This document shows, in pieces, positions 16,517-25,841 of a DNA stretch of 64,000 nt. The notes under the pieces were generated by a model. The model saw nothing but the letters and a program-made list of their open reading frames with translations. It ran no database searches and was not told the origin of the DNA. The stretch is from Gammaproteobacteria bacterium (GTDB taxonomy: Bacteria; Pseudomonadota; Gammaproteobacteria; Competibacterales; Competibacteraceae): positions 62,001 through 126,000 of the forward strand of contig JACKMZ010000002.1 of the NCBI GenBank assembly GCA_024235135.1, written 5' to 3'. Position 1 is the stretch's first letter, and each line of letters begins with the position of its first letter. A program made the position numbers and the translations under genes.

Positions 16517-18487
16517 CTATCCTTTGAAGGCCCCGATCGACTGCCGGAACTGGCGTAGTGCGGCGGCATCGGGTAGAGCGCGACCGTAACGCAAGCTGGC
16601 GTACAGCTGGCCGATGCGCCGAAGCTGAGCGGCCCATTGCGGATAACGCAATGCCGCCCGCGCGGTGAAATCCAATGGGCCTTCGTGGGCCTGCCGCATC
16701 AATCCACGGCGCGCCAGTCTCGCGCAAAATCGCTCATAGAGCCGGACAGCGGGATCAGCGGCGGCGCGCCGACTTAGCAAATGGGCCGCGGCAAACAAAG
16801 CGATCAACAACCCCAACGCCACGATCATGCCGATGGTCATACCCCACCCATCGATCGGACCGAACCCCAGACCGGACAGAAACTCGCGTTGCAGATCCGG
16901 TCCATAGGCCAAGACCCACTCATTCCAAAGAGTGTTCAGGGTATCCCAACTCAGGGCCAGCTCATGCAACCAAGAGACGCCACGCCGCGCCATGAACGGC
17001 AAGCTGACGGGGTCGATCGCCGCCTGGATTCCGCCCTCGATACGAGCGGGCGATACGGCGGCCGTGGGATCGACCCTTATCCAGCCCTGCCCTTGTAGCC
17101 AGACTTCGGCCCAGGCATGGGCATCGGATTGCCGCACGATAAAATAACCCCCCAAGGTATTGATTTCCCCACCCTGATAGCCGGTCACTACACGCGCCGG
17201 TATGCCGGCCGCGCGCATCAGAAACACGAAACTGCTGGCGAAATGCTCGCAGAACCCCCGGCGCGTATCGAATAGAAAATGATCGATATTGTGCTCCACC
17301 AACTCGGCCGGCGGCTCCAACGTGTAAAAAAAGTCCTGCTCCCGAATATAAGCCAGAGCCGTGCGGACGACGCCGGCCGGTTCCGCCTGGGTGGCGCGCC
17401 ATTCCAGGGCCAGGGCGCGGGCGCGCGGATTGCCCGGTGGGAGTTGCAGCGCCCGCCACCGCCAGACCGGCTCCAAATCGCCGGTTTGGTAGTGGGGATA
17501 GGAACGGACCGGATAGCGCATGAGTTCGTTGACCGGGTTCCGGCGCAACATTTCGAAGGCGGTGGTCAACCCGCTATCGGGAGGCAGGCTGTAGGGGAGC
17601 TCCAAGGCAAACAGCCAGCGATTGCCATGCGGTTGCAACACGACTGTATAGTCGATGCTTTTGCCTTGCACCGTGTAGGGAAAACGTTGACGCGGTAGAT
17701 CCAGGGATCGCGTCCAACTCGTGCCGTCATAGCGCCACAAGACCGGACCCCGCCAGTAAAGTTGATTGGCCGGAGGTACGGGGCCGGCGAAGCGGACCCG
17801 AAACGCCACTTCCGGGGAAGCGATCAACTGGCTGATCGCACCCGGCGTCATCTTATCGTCCAATCCGGTCAAGCCGCTATGGGCATCTTTCGGCAACCCC
17901 CACAAGGGGCCCGGTATACGTGGAAACAGCACGAACAGAATCAACATGACCGGCAAAGCCTGCAGCGACAGGCGCAGACTCAAGCGCAGCGCCCCCCTCG
18001 TCGGTAGGGCGACATGCTGCCGCCGGACCATGATTTGCGCCGCTAACAGCACGATTACGACGCCGAACAGATAAATCGCCATCAAAGGGCTTTGGCTATA
18101 GAGCAGATTGCTCATCACCAGAAAATAACCCAGTAGCAACAATACCAAGCCGTCCCTGTGGGTACGCGCCTCCAGCAATTTCATTGCCATCATGGCCGCC
18201 AGCAAGGCCACTCCCGCTTCCCGCCCAAACAACGTTTTGAAACTCAGCAATACGGCCAACACCACCAACAGCGTCAGGGAAATACGCAACCAGCGGCCGG
18301 GCAGTTTCATACGGGGGTTTCCGATAATCCACCCACGCCAGGCCGCGACCCCAAAGACCAGAATTCCCGCCCAGACGGGCAGATGGCCGAGATGGGGCAA
18401 TACGGTGAACCCCAGCGCCGCGATCAGCCATTGCAGGGCCACGTCGCTCAAGGGTGGGGATGGCTTGGCATGGCGTTTATTCAACAC
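16517..18487 (-). CDS. TgpA-type DUF3488/transglutaminase membrane protein
   Basis: The GTG at 18487 is preferred because it lies just after the TAG of the upstream DUF58 gene; a TTG at 18532 would add 15 codons overlapping that gene. The ~656-residue protein has an N-terminal cluster of membrane helices, a periplasmic transglutaminase-like domain with Cys in RGFCEHFASSF, His in SDAHAWAEVW and Asp in RVDPTA, then one more membrane helix and a cytoplasmic tail. This is the TgpA architecture (essential in Pseudomonas aeruginosa). It forms an operon with moxR and DUF58, a widespread trio of unresolved envelope or protein-assembly function. Confidence 0.9.
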   Translation of the reverse strand: MLNKRHAKPSPPLSDVALQWLIAALGFTVLPHLGHLPVWAGILVFGVAAWRGWIIGNPRMKLPGRWLRISLTLLVVLAVLLSFKTLFGREAGVALLAAMMAMKLLEARTHRDGLVLLLLGYFLVMSNLLYSQSPLMAIYLFGVVIVLLAAQIMVRRQHVALPTRGALRLSLRLSLQALPVMLILFVLFPRIPGPLWGLPKDAHSGLTGLDDKMTPGAISQLIASPEVAFRVRFAGPVPPANQLYWRGPVLWRYDGTSWTRSLDLPRQRFPYTVQGKSIDYTVVLQPHGNRWLFALELPYSLPPDSGLTTAFEMLRRNPVNELMRYPVRSYPHYQTGDLEPVWRWRALQLPPGNPRARALALEWRATQAEPAGVVRTALAYIREQDFFYTLEPPAELVEHNIDHFLFDTRRGFCEHFASSFVFLMRAAGIPARVVTGYQGGEINTLGGYFIVRQSDAHAWAEVWLQGQGWIRVDPTAAVSPARIEGGIQAAIDPVSLPFMARRGVSWLHELALSWDTLNTLWNEWVLAYGPDLQREFLSGLGFGPIDGWGMTIGMIVALGLLIALFAAAHLLSRRAAADPAVRLYERFCARLARRGLMRQAHEGPLDFTARAALRYPQWAAQLRRIGQLYASLRYGRALPDAAALRQFRQSIGAFKG

Positions 18488-18491
18488 CGCT

Positions 18492-19466
18492 CTATCCGTC
18501 TTTCGGCAAACCGTACAAGGCCAGCGTTTCAAGACATTGGCGCCGATGACCCTCGCCGCGCGCTGGGGGCACGACCACGCCGGGCAGATGCAAGCCGTAA
18601 TTCAACTGCTCGCCCTCGGCTTTCAACACCCATAAGCAGAGTTGGGAAAGCCGCGTCTCGATATCGGCCGAAGCCAGAAGATCCCAATCCAGCCACAACT
18701 CACTGCGCGCTTGATCGGTAAATCGCTTTACCAGCAGTTCACCACGGCGGGCGGCCGCCTTCCAGGCGACATGACGCGGTGCATCGCCTGGCCGGTAAGG
18801 ACGGAGTCCGGCAAAATCTTCACTACCCACGCCCGTCTCACCTCCCCCGGCGCCTTGCATACGGCTGGCTGCCAGCGGCAGGGGAAGACTGCCCTGCGGC
18901 CGTGGGTAAACCAGACAGGCCTGTTCGAATTCCACCCAACTCCAAGCCTGAAACAGGTCCAGCGGGAATCGTGTCAATACCCGCAAGCGGCCGGCTTGCA
19001 ACCAGCCACGCTGCGTGGCCTGTATGGTCAGTATCAGGGAGCCCCCGCTGCCAACCGGAACATCGGTAAAACACGGATCGCCTTGGCGGCTCTGCAAGGC
19101 GATACCGTAACGCTTTTGGGAATCGGAGTGCTCCAGGTGGAATGTGAAGCGGGCTTCCTGACCGACGAAGACCGCGTCGGCCTTACCGGGACTGATGCAC
19201 AGATGCAGTAAATTATCGTGAGTACGACGCATGGCCACCAGCGCCACGGCGGCCAGGAGAAATGTCAACGCAAAACTCAGGCTGTTGTTGTAGTTGATCG
19301 CCCATAAAAACATGATGCCCAGCATCAATCCGAAAACGTAGCCAAATCCCGTAGGCAGGATATAGATGCGTTGGCGTTCCAACCGTGCAGTCTGCCGCTG
19401 CGGCGGATGACGACGGCGGGTCCATTGGTCGATACGGCGCCGCATGGACAGGACGGCCGGAAACAT
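18492..19466 (-). CDS. DUF58 domain protein
   Basis: The 324-residue protein has two close membrane segments near residues 38-80 and the DUF58 signature in the C-terminal half (DFAGLRPYRPGDAPRHVAWKAAARRGELLVKRF, residues about 217-249). DUF58 proteins have a von Willebrand-A-like part and accompany MoxR ATPases, which are thought to remodel or insert metal ions in partner proteins. It starts 8 bases after moxR and its stop abuts the TgpA-like start. Confidence 0.9.
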   Translation of the reverse strand: MFPAVLSMRRRIDQWTRRRHPPQRQTARLERQRIYILPTGFGYVFGLMLGIMFLWAINYNNSLSFALTFLLAAVALVAMRRTHDNLLHLCISPGKADAVFVGQEARFTFHLEHSDSQKRYGIALQSRQGDPCFTDVPVGSGGSLILTIQATQRGWLQAGRLRVLTRFPLDLFQAWSWVEFEQACLVYPRPQGSLPLPLAASRMQGAGGGETGVGSEDFAGLRPYRPGDAPRHVAWKAAARRGELLVKRFTDQARSELWLDWDLLASADIETRLSQLCLWVLKAEGEQLNYGLHLPGVVVPPARGEGHRRQCLETLALYGLPKDG

Positions 19467-19474
19467 GGGGTGCG

Positions 19475-20428
19475 TCAGGAAACGGCCACGGCCGTGATCA
19501 GCCGCGCCACCAGGTTAGGGATCGGCTCATTCAAAAACTCTTCGCTCGGATGGAGCCTATGCCCCACGACGGCAGGCAGTACGGCCTGAATATCCTCCGG
19601 CAGCACATGATCACGTTGACTCAAAAAGGCCCAGGCGCGAGCCGCGCCCAACAAGGCCAGACCCGCTCGCGGCGAAAGGCCGACGCGAAATAACGGACTC
19701 TGCCGGGAAAACTGCAGCAGCGACTGTAAATAATCGATCAACGGCGACGAGACATACACGTCGGCCACGGCGCTCTGCGCCGTCATCAAATCCTCGGACG
19801 AAAGGCGCCGGGCGAGCTGCGTTACCAATTCACGACGATCCCGGCCCTGCAACAACGCCCGCTCCGCTTCGCTATCGGGATAGCCCAGTTCGATACGCAT
19901 CAGAAAGCGATCCAATTGGGACTCGGGCAAAGGAAAAGTACCGACCTGATAGGACGGATTCTGGGTGGCAATCACGAAGAACGGTTGCGGCAGCGGGCGG
20001 GTCTCGCCTTCGGTCGTGACCTGGTGTTCCTCCATGGCTTCCAACAAGGCGCTTTGCGTCTTGGGCGTGGCCCGATTGATTTCGTCGGCCAGAATCAGTT
20101 GCGAGAAGACTGGCCCCGGATGAAAGACGAAACCCGCTCGCTGCGTTTCATAGATGGCGGCCCCGAGTATATCGGCCGGAAGCAGATCACTGGTGAACTG
20201 GATGCGCTGATATTGCAGGCCCAGTGAACTGGCCAAGGCATGAGCCAAAATGGTTTTACCCATGCCGGGCAAATCTTCGATGAGCAAATGACCGCGGGCC
20301 AATACACAGGTTAGGGCGAGGCGGATCGCCCGTTGTTTACCGAGGATAACGGTTCCTACCTGTGAAACCGCCGCTTCCAGGCGATCTCGATGCATGGGTT
20401 CGGAAATAGGGGGATGAAGGGCTGACAT
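19475..20428 (-). CDS. MoxR family AAA+ ATPase
   Basis: The 317-residue protein has Walker A (LPGMGKTILAHAL, about 55-67), Walker B (LILADEINRATPKTQSALLEAM), sensor 1 (FVIATQNPSYQVGTFPLPESQLDRF) and the lid domain. MoxR ATPases act as chaperones for VWA-type partners; here DUF58 and the TgpA-like protein follow directly. It is the first gene of the three-gene operon. Confidence 0.94.
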   Translation of the reverse strand: MSALHPPISEPMHRDRLEAAVSQVGTVILGKQRAIRLALTCVLARGHLLIEDLPGMGKTILAHALASSLGLQYQRIQFTSDLLPADILGAAIYETQRAGFVFHPGPVFSQLILADEINRATPKTQSALLEAMEEHQVTTEGETRPLPQPFFVIATQNPSYQVGTFPLPESQLDRFLMRIELGYPDSEAERALLQGRDRRELVTQLARRLSSEDLMTAQSAVADVYVSSPLIDYLQSLLQFSRQSPLFRVGLSPRAGLALLGAARAWAFLSQRDHVLPEDIQAVLPAVVGHRLHPSEEFLNEPIPNLVARLITAVAVS

Positions 20429-20661
20429 ATTATTCCGGATGTCTTCGTGGCAATGTTTCGTCGCGTGGTCTCAGGCATCCGGGGTGCCGTGGTTCGGCTA
20501 TAACGCCACCCAGGCAAGCCACGTTTTTGAGACTTCGGCTTTTGCCTTGAAGTTCAGACCAGACAAACGTGGACCAAGCTGGACCATGCAGGTTCAATTT
20601 GGACTCCTTGACGACCGCCTTTGTCGATCACGATGACTCGCTCGTCCACTTGACCCGCCCT

Positions 20662-20681
20662 ATTTGCAAATTATCGCAAAT
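20662..20681. promoter_or_regulatory. Inverted repeat, candidate activator site
   Basis: ATTTGC, 8 bases, GCAAAT: a perfect 6-bp dyad centred about 120 bases upstream of the sigma-54-like promoter, a usual distance for enhancer-binding activators. The AT-rich DNA between could help looping. No known activator consensus was matched. Confidence 0.35.
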
Positions 20682-20790
20682 CCGCGACCGGCATGCGCGC
20701 CGGACGAGCCACCGCTTATCCAAATAAAAGAAATTATATTCATTAAGTTAACGGTTTATCCCTGATGCGTTATGGCCGGGCGCGGATTGC

Positions 20791-20806
20791 TGGCATGGAA
20801 TCTGCT
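20791..20806 (+). promoter_or_regulatory. Sigma-54-like (-24/-12) promoter
   Basis: TGGCATG, 4 bases, CTGCT, against TGGCACG / TTGCW: the invariant GG and GC are 10 bases apart and ten of twelve consensus bases agree. The predicted start is near 20818, 28 bases before the ATG of the 64-residue protein. Confidence 0.6.
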
Positions 20807-20845
20807 GAACATCAAATCAAAGCTGCATGTTAGAGGAGAAAGACG

Positions 20846-21040
20846 ATGAAACAAGCTAGCCTGGCCCTGCGCGCCAAGAAAAGATTCTTCCCAGCCGAAC
20901 TGATGGGCGACCGTCGGCCTGATCGGCCCCGTAAGACACGCCGGCCATTGACAGCAGACTGGGACCCGGAGGAACTGGAAGCCGCCGAGAGTTGGGGCCT
21001 GAAGGATTTTTCGGATCTTTTGCCAAAGGGCAGTTTCTAA
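20846..21040 (+). CDS. Hypothetical 64-residue protein
   Basis: The gene has a strong Shine-Dalgarno (GAGGAGAAA, 8 bases before the ATG) and lies behind a sigma-54-like promoter, which supports it as a real gene. The product has a basic N-terminal half (RAKKRFFPAELMGDRRPDRPRKTRR) and an acidic C-terminal half (DWDPEELEAAESWGLKDFSDLLP), with no signal peptide, no membrane segment and no cysteine. I do not recognise a family. The charge split suggests a binding or adaptor protein, but this is inference. Confidence 0.6.
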   Translation: MKQASLALRAKKRFFPAELMGDRRPDRPRKTRRPLTADWDPEELEAAESWGLKDFSDLLPKGSF

Positions 21041-21131
21041 AATTCGACTCTCGTGAATTTCGGTATGAGCGTAATGCGCGGGAATCGCCTGCCCCGGGAA
21101 GGCATCGAGCATCGGTAACAGACGGGATCGC

Positions 21132-21617
21132 TTGAAAGGATTGGAACCGGAACCTAGGTGGTGGGTGGACCCGTCTGTGCAAATCCTTGACGATTTCAGC
21201 CTGCGGCGTATTCCCAGTCAATCGCCACTGTCCGAGCTGCTCTGGGAAAAACACCCGCTCGGCATTCAGTTGGATGGAGTGACGCTGGCACACCAATTCC
21301 GCGTACCGGCCGGTTACCTGTTGTTGTTGACCGACGATTGTCCTTATGAGGAAGAGCTGAATATTTATCTCCTGGACGAGGCTTATCGCCTACTGGATGC
21401 TTTGGAGCTTGGCGCGCCGTATGCCGCCGCGGTATTGTCCGACGTGCGCCCGCAAGGTCTTCGAACTTTGACGTTCAGTTTCTTCGGCAATGAATGTTGG
21501 CGTTTGGAGATTCTCACTCAGCCTCGAATCCGTTTAAATTTTTCCCTCTTTTCACCGGTGAAGCGCAAAACGAGCTTCTGGTCGCGCCGCTGGCTGTCCT
21601 TGCTACAAATCGCTTAG
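21132..21617 (+). CDS. Hypothetical protein (up to 161 residues)
   Basis: I do not recognise this protein. The listed start is a TTG; a GTG at 21165 or another downstream start is possible. The sequence is well mixed and protein-like, with the segment VPAGYLLLLTDDCPYEEELNIYLLDEAYRLLDAL followed by beta-rich stretches (TLTFSFFGNECWRLEIL) and a basic, aromatic tail (KRKTSFWSRRWLSLL). No signal peptide or membrane helix is clear. It follows the sigma-54-linked small gene by 91 bases in the same direction and may belong to its transcript. Confidence 0.5.
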   Translation: MKGLEPEPRWWVDPSVQILDDFSLRRIPSQSPLSELLWEKHPLGIQLDGVTLAHQFRVPAGYLLLLTDDCPYEEELNIYLLDEAYRLLDALELGAPYAAAVLSDVRPQGLRTLTFSFFGNECWRLEILTQPRIRLNFSLFSPVKRKTSFWSRRWLSLLQIA

Positions 21618-21807
21618 TGCGATCTCCTTCACAGGCTCGGCCGTTCGCCGATCGCGACACTTTCGCAAACCACCTCGCTCAAAGGCTCTTGGCAACGCCT
21701 CCCAGCCGCGGTATAAGCCATGGATCGTCCCAGTTCCTCAAAAAGTGGCGTGGCGAAACGACCCATCGTCGATCAACATCGATCGGTCAGCGAGCGAGGA
21801 CTCCACC

Positions 21808-22011
21808 ATGAGCGGCACTTACCTGATTTGCGACTTTTGCGGCAACCCCGGTCCACCGGCCGCATTCCTCTTCCAGCAGGGAACCCGTATCTGTTACGTA
21901 TGCGCCGAAGCGGCGGCTCAGGCTGAACAGCCTGCCGTTCAACCGCAAGCCAACGACGACCATCGGAACCCGAAACAGGAGCGGCGCGATACCGATACGG
22001 AGGGTACGTGA
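21808..22011 (+). CDS. Small ClpX-type C4 zinc-finger protein
   Basis: The 67-residue product starts at ATG 21808. It contains ICDFCGNPGPP and RICYVCAEAAA: two CxxC pairs (C8, C11, C29, C32) with 17 residues between them, close to the N-terminal zinc-binding domain of ClpX (CxxC, 18 residues, CxxC). Nothing else of ClpX is present; the C-terminal half is hydrophilic (QPQANDDHRNPKQERR) and looks disordered. A free-standing domain of this type could bind a ClpX partner or adaptor, but that is inference. The nearest alternative is a generic zinc ribbon. Confidence 0.6.
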   Translation: MSGTYLICDFCGNPGPPAAFLFQQGTRICYVCAEAAAQAEQPAVQPQANDDHRNPKQERRDTDTEGT

Positions 22012-22053
22012 AACGCCCTCCACGACGTTAAGAATCCACTCGTAGGCTTACCT

Positions 22054-22650
22054 TCAGGGCACGGCGTCGGGGTAGGCCGCGATGATCTCCCGCCGGCGGA
22101 AACAATCCAAGGCATGATCATTGACCATCCCGGTCGCCTGCATGTGCGCGTAGCAGATGGTCGAACCCACGAATTTGAAGCCCCGTTGCCGTAGAGCCTT
22201 GCTCAAGGCATCGGACTCCGGGCTGGTGGCGGGAATGTCGTTAAACCCGGTCCGCTCCCGCACGATGGGCTTGCCCCCGACAAAGCGCCAGATGTAATCG
22301 GCGAAACTATCGAATTCCTCCTGAACTCGCAAAAAACACCGAGCGTTGTTAATGGCCGCAAGGACCTTCTGGCGGTTTCGGATGATGCCCGGATTAGCCA
22401 GCAACCGTTCGATCTCCCGCTCTCCAAAGTCGGCAACCCGCCCTGGATCGAACTGTGCGAAAGCCACACGGTAGTTCTCGCGTTTGCGCAACACCGTGTA
22501 CCAGCTCAATCCGGCTTGCGCGGATTCCAGAGTCAGGAACTCGAACAGGCGGCGATCGTCATGAATGGGAACCCCCCATTCCGTATCGTGATAAGCGACG
22601 TAATCCGGCTTGCTCAGATCGACCCAGGCGCAACGCGGTGGATTAACCAT
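22054..22650 (-). CDS. tag: DNA-3-methyladenine glycosylase I (Tag)
   Basis: The start at ATG 22650 gives the usual N-terminus MVNPPRCAW; a start 21 bases upstream is also open. The 198-residue product has Tag motifs YHDTEWGVP, AGLSWYTVLRKRENYR and RGFKFVGSTICYAHMQATGMVNDH, and the expected zinc ligands (Cys in RCAW, His in YHD, His and Cys in NDHALDC). It excises 3-methyladenine from alkylated DNA in base excision repair. It lies downstream of the glutathione transferase gene (41-base gap). Confidence 0.95.
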   Translation of the reverse strand: MVNPPRCAWVDLSKPDYVAYHDTEWGVPIHDDRRLFEFLTLESAQAGLSWYTVLRKRENYRVAFAQFDPGRVADFGEREIERLLANPGIIRNRQKVLAAINNARCFLRVQEEFDSFADYIWRFVGGKPIVRERTGFNDIPATSPESDALSKALRQRGFKFVGSTICYAHMQATGMVNDHALDCFRRREIIAAYPDAVP

Positions 22651-22691
22651 GGAATCGTCACAGGAGGTCATGGTCGCGGAAGGCCGGGCCG

Positions 22692-23354
22692 CTACACAGG
22701 CGTTCCGACTTCTTCTTCCTCGATGACTTCAGCCTCGGTCCGGGCCGCTTCCAGCCATTCGCCATAGGCCGGATGCGCGTTGACCGCCTTCACGAAGTCC
22801 TGAGCGCCGACCGGCAAATCCACACCGTAGGTGGTAAAACGCGAGGCCACCGGGGCAAACATGGCGTCGGCGATGGTGAACGCGCCAAATAGCCAAGGAC
22901 CACCCCGACCATGCTGTTTTCGGCAGGTTTGCCAGATAGCGATAATGCGGCCGATGTCCGCCTCGGCTGCCGGCGAAGGTTGGATCTTGCGTCGGGCCCG
23001 GCAGTTCATCGGTAATTCCGATCGCAACGCGGTAAATCCCGCGTGCATTTCGCAAGCGATGGCGCGCGCCAATGCCCTTGCAGCGGGATCTTGGGGCCAG
23101 CCCTGGATTTCCGGGAACTGTTCGGCGAGATACTCGCAGATGGCCAGGGATTCCCAAATGTGCAAATCACCGTCAAGCAATACAGGCACTCGACCCGCGG
23201 GGGAATAGCGCGCGATCTGTTCCTCCATGGTCCCCGTGAACAACGGTATCCGAACTTCCTCGAAAGTGAGTCCCGCCTGCTTCATGAACAGCCAGGGACG
23301 CAGCGACCAGGACGAGTAATTCTTGTTGCCGATGACGAGCGTAAGGGATGACAT
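22692..23354 (-). CDS. Glutathione S-transferase family protein
   Basis: The 220-residue protein has an N-terminal thioredoxin-like domain (LVIGNKNYSSWSLRPWLFMKQAG, then GRVPVLLDGDLHIWESLAICEYL) and an all-helical C-terminal domain. The NKNYSSWSLRPWL motif is typical of a proteobacterial GST branch. It conjugates or reduces small substrates with glutathione; the substrate is unknown. It is divergent from parC and upstream of tag. Confidence 0.9.
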   Translation of the reverse strand: MSSLTLVIGNKNYSSWSLRPWLFMKQAGLTFEEVRIPLFTGTMEEQIARYSPAGRVPVLLDGDLHIWESLAICEYLAEQFPEIQGWPQDPAARALARAIACEMHAGFTALRSELPMNCRARRKIQPSPAAEADIGRIIAIWQTCRKQHGRGGPWLFGAFTIADAMFAPVASRFTTYGVDLPVGAQDFVKAVNAHPAYGEWLEAARTEAEVIEEEEVGTPV

Positions 23355-23508
23355 GCCATGCCTCCGATTGCCAATCCGTCCGATGGAGCGGATTCCTTTA
23401 AGGCATCACTATAACGCAGTTCGGCGAATTCTCCGCTAGAATCGCTGCAGGCTCGGCGGCCAGGCCGCCACGAACGCCTGTACTCGTAGTCATTTGCCGA
23501 GGAATCCT

Positions 23509-25755
23509 ATGTCCGCCGTCATTCCGCCGCCCGAAGGCGCTGAACAAATCCCCCTCAAGGTCTTTACCGAAAAAGCGTACCTGGATTATTCCATGTACGT
23601 CATTCTGGACCGGGCGCTGCCACACATCGGTGACGGTCTGAAGCCGGTGCAGCGGCGGATCATCTATGCCATGTCCGAACTGGGTCTTAACGCCGCGAGC
23701 AAGCACAAGAAATCCGCGCGGACCGTCGGCGACGTACTCGGCAAATATCATCCGCATGGCGATTCGGCCTGTTACGAAGCCATGGTGCTCATGGCCCAGC
23801 CGTTTTCCTATCGCTATCCGTTGATCGATGGGCAAGGCAACTGGGGCTCCAGCGACGATCCCAAATCCTTCGCCGCCATGCGCTACACCGAATCCCGCTT
23901 GTCGCCTTTCGCCCAGGCGCTCCTTGCCGAACTCGGCCAAGGCACCGTGGACTGGATGGCCAATTTCGATGGCACATTGGACGAACCGGTACTGTTGCCG
24001 GCCCGCCTTCCCAATGTGTTGCTCAATGGCGGCAGCGGCATCGCGGTCGGCATGGCCACCGATATTCCTCCGCACAATCTGCGGGAAGTGGCCGCCGCCT
24101 GCATCCTGCTGTTGGACGATCCGCAGGCCGATATCGCCCAGATCTGCGAAGCGGTGCAAGGGCCGGACTATCCAGGCGGTGCCGAGCTCATTACCCCACC
24201 CGATGAAATCCGTCGCCTCTACGAAACGGGCACGGGCAGCCTGCGCCTGCGTGCCCGCTGGGAACGGGAAAATGGCGATGTGGTCATCACCGCCTTGCCG
24301 CATCAGGTTTCCGGAGCTCGCGTGCTGGAACAGATTGCCGCCCAGATGAATGCGCGCAAACTGCCGATGGTGGAAGATCTCCGGGATGAGTCTGATCACG
24401 AGAACCCGATACGGCTGGTCATTACTCTGCGCTCCAACCGGGTGGATAGCGAACCGCTAATGGCGCATTTGTGCGCTACTACCGACTTGGAACGTTCCTA
24501 CCGGGTCAACCTCAACATGATCGGCCAAGATGGCCGGCCACAAGTCAAAAATCTCAAACAAATCCTTCGGGAATGGCTGCAATACCGGTTGGCCACGGTG
24601 CGCCGCCGCTTGCGCTTCCGCCTGGACCGAGTCGAGCAACGCCTGCATGTGCTGGCGGGCCTGCTGACGGCATTTCTGAATCTCGACGAAGTGATTCGGA
24701 TTATTCGTGAAGAGGACCAACCCAAGGCGGCATTGATGACTCGCTTTGGGCTTTCCGAAACCCAGGCCGACGCCATTCTGGACACCCGCCTGCGGCAATT
24801 GGCGCGGCTTGAAGAAATGAAGATCCGGGGTGAACAGGACAAACTCGGCCAAGAACGCGAGCAGTTGCAAACCTTGCTCGGTTCCGAAACGCTCTTGAAC
24901 CAGCTCATCCGCCAGGAAATTCAGGAAGACGCCAAGGAATACGGCGACGACCGCCGCACTCAACTGGTGGAACGGCTTCCCGCCCAGGCCTTGGATGAAA
25001 CCAGCCTGACCCCCAGCGAACCGGTCGTCGTCGTGCTGTCGCAAAAGGGTTGGGTGCGTGCCGCGAAAAAAGAAATCGACGCCGAAACACTGAGTTACAA
25101 AGCCGGCGACGGCTTTTTGACACAAGCCCAAGGACGTAGTAATCAATCCGCGGTATTCCTGGATTCCACCGGGCGCAGCTATGCCCTGCCGGCGCATAGC
25201 CTGCCTTCGGCACGCGGCCAGGGAGAACCGCTGACCGGCCGACTCAGCCCGCCGGAAGGCGCGCGCTTCGTCGATGTGCTCCTGGGCAATCCCAGCGATC
25301 TGTATCTTTTAGGTTCCACCAACGGCTACGGCTTTATCTGCACGTTCGAGGACCTGACCAGCCGCAACAAAGCGGGCAAGGTAGTTTTAACCCTGGCTGA
25401 CGATGCCCTGCCTTTGACTCCTTACCCTGTGATCGATCGTGATAAGGATCAACTGGTTGCAGTCACCAGCCACGGTCACTTGTTGACCTTTCCGGTCAAT
25501 GAACTGCCCCAAATGGCCAAGGGTAAAGGCAATAAAATCATTGCCCTGCCGAACGCGTCGGGGACACGCTCACAGGACTCGCTGGTGGCGCTAGTGAGCG
25601 TACCGCTGGGCGCGGGTGTCATCCTACTCTGCGGGAAACGCCGCATGACGCTGCAGCCGGGTGATCTCGAAGTGTATGCTGGCAAAAGAGGGCAACGTGG
25701 CAAACAACTACCCCGCGGATTGCAACACGTAGACCGCCTGCTTGTCGCAAGCTGA
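23509..25755 (+). CDS. parC: DNA topoisomerase IV subunit A
   Basis: The ATG at 23509 with an upstream GAGGA is preferred to an in-frame TTG 15 bases earlier. The 748-residue protein matches the usual ParC length and has the winged-helix/tower core (YLDYSMYVILDRALPHIGDGLKPVQRRIIYAM), the active tyrosine in FAAMRYTESRLS, and the C-terminal pinwheel (NKAGKVVLTL, RGQRGKQLPRG). It decatenates chromosomes with ParE, whose gene is not adjacent. The quinolone-region serine is present in HPHGDSACYEAM. Confidence 0.96.
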   Translation: MSAVIPPPEGAEQIPLKVFTEKAYLDYSMYVILDRALPHIGDGLKPVQRRIIYAMSELGLNAASKHKKSARTVGDVLGKYHPHGDSACYEAMVLMAQPFSYRYPLIDGQGNWGSSDDPKSFAAMRYTESRLSPFAQALLAELGQGTVDWMANFDGTLDEPVLLPARLPNVLLNGGSGIAVGMATDIPPHNLREVAAACILLLDDPQADIAQICEAVQGPDYPGGAELITPPDEIRRLYETGTGSLRLRARWERENGDVVITALPHQVSGARVLEQIAAQMNARKLPMVEDLRDESDHENPIRLVITLRSNRVDSEPLMAHLCATTDLERSYRVNLNMIGQDGRPQVKNLKQILREWLQYRLATVRRRLRFRLDRVEQRLHVLAGLLTAFLNLDEVIRIIREEDQPKAALMTRFGLSETQADAILDTRLRQLARLEEMKIRGEQDKLGQEREQLQTLLGSETLLNQLIRQEIQEDAKEYGDDRRTQLVERLPAQALDETSLTPSEPVVVVLSQKGWVRAAKKEIDAETLSYKAGDGFLTQAQGRSNQSAVFLDSTGRSYALPAHSLPSARGQGEPLTGRLSPPEGARFVDVLLGNPSDLYLLGSTNGYGFICTFEDLTSRNKAGKVVLTLADDALPLTPYPVIDRDKDQLVAVTSHGHLLTFPVNELPQMAKGKGNKIIALPNASGTRSQDSLVALVSVPLGAGVILLCGKRRMTLQPGDLEVYAGKRGQRGKQLPRGLQHVDRLLVAS

Positions 25756-25841
25756 GCGACACTCAAACCGTTGCCTGTTCGTCCCGTGATTCCGAGCGGG
25801 TCGAACGTCACGCGGATATCGGGAACAATCTCGGAGGGAAC

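Larger units (their letters stand above)
20429..20845 (+). other. Intergenic region with sigma-54-type control elements
   Basis: This 417-base gap separates moxR from a small rightward ORF. No convincing gene is seen. It contains an inverted repeat at 20662-20681, an AT-rich stretch at about 20720-20760, a sigma-54-like promoter at 20791-20806 and a Shine-Dalgarno (GAGGAGAAA) before 20846. The left part presumably holds the moxR promoter. Confidence 0.6.

Noticed and set aside
20439..20636. 65-codon ORF in the moxR upstream region
   Set aside because: No ribosome-binding site, no family pattern, and it would cover the moxR promoter region.
23398..24399. Minus-strand ORF of 333 codons opposite parC
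   Set aside because: Antisense shadow of parC.
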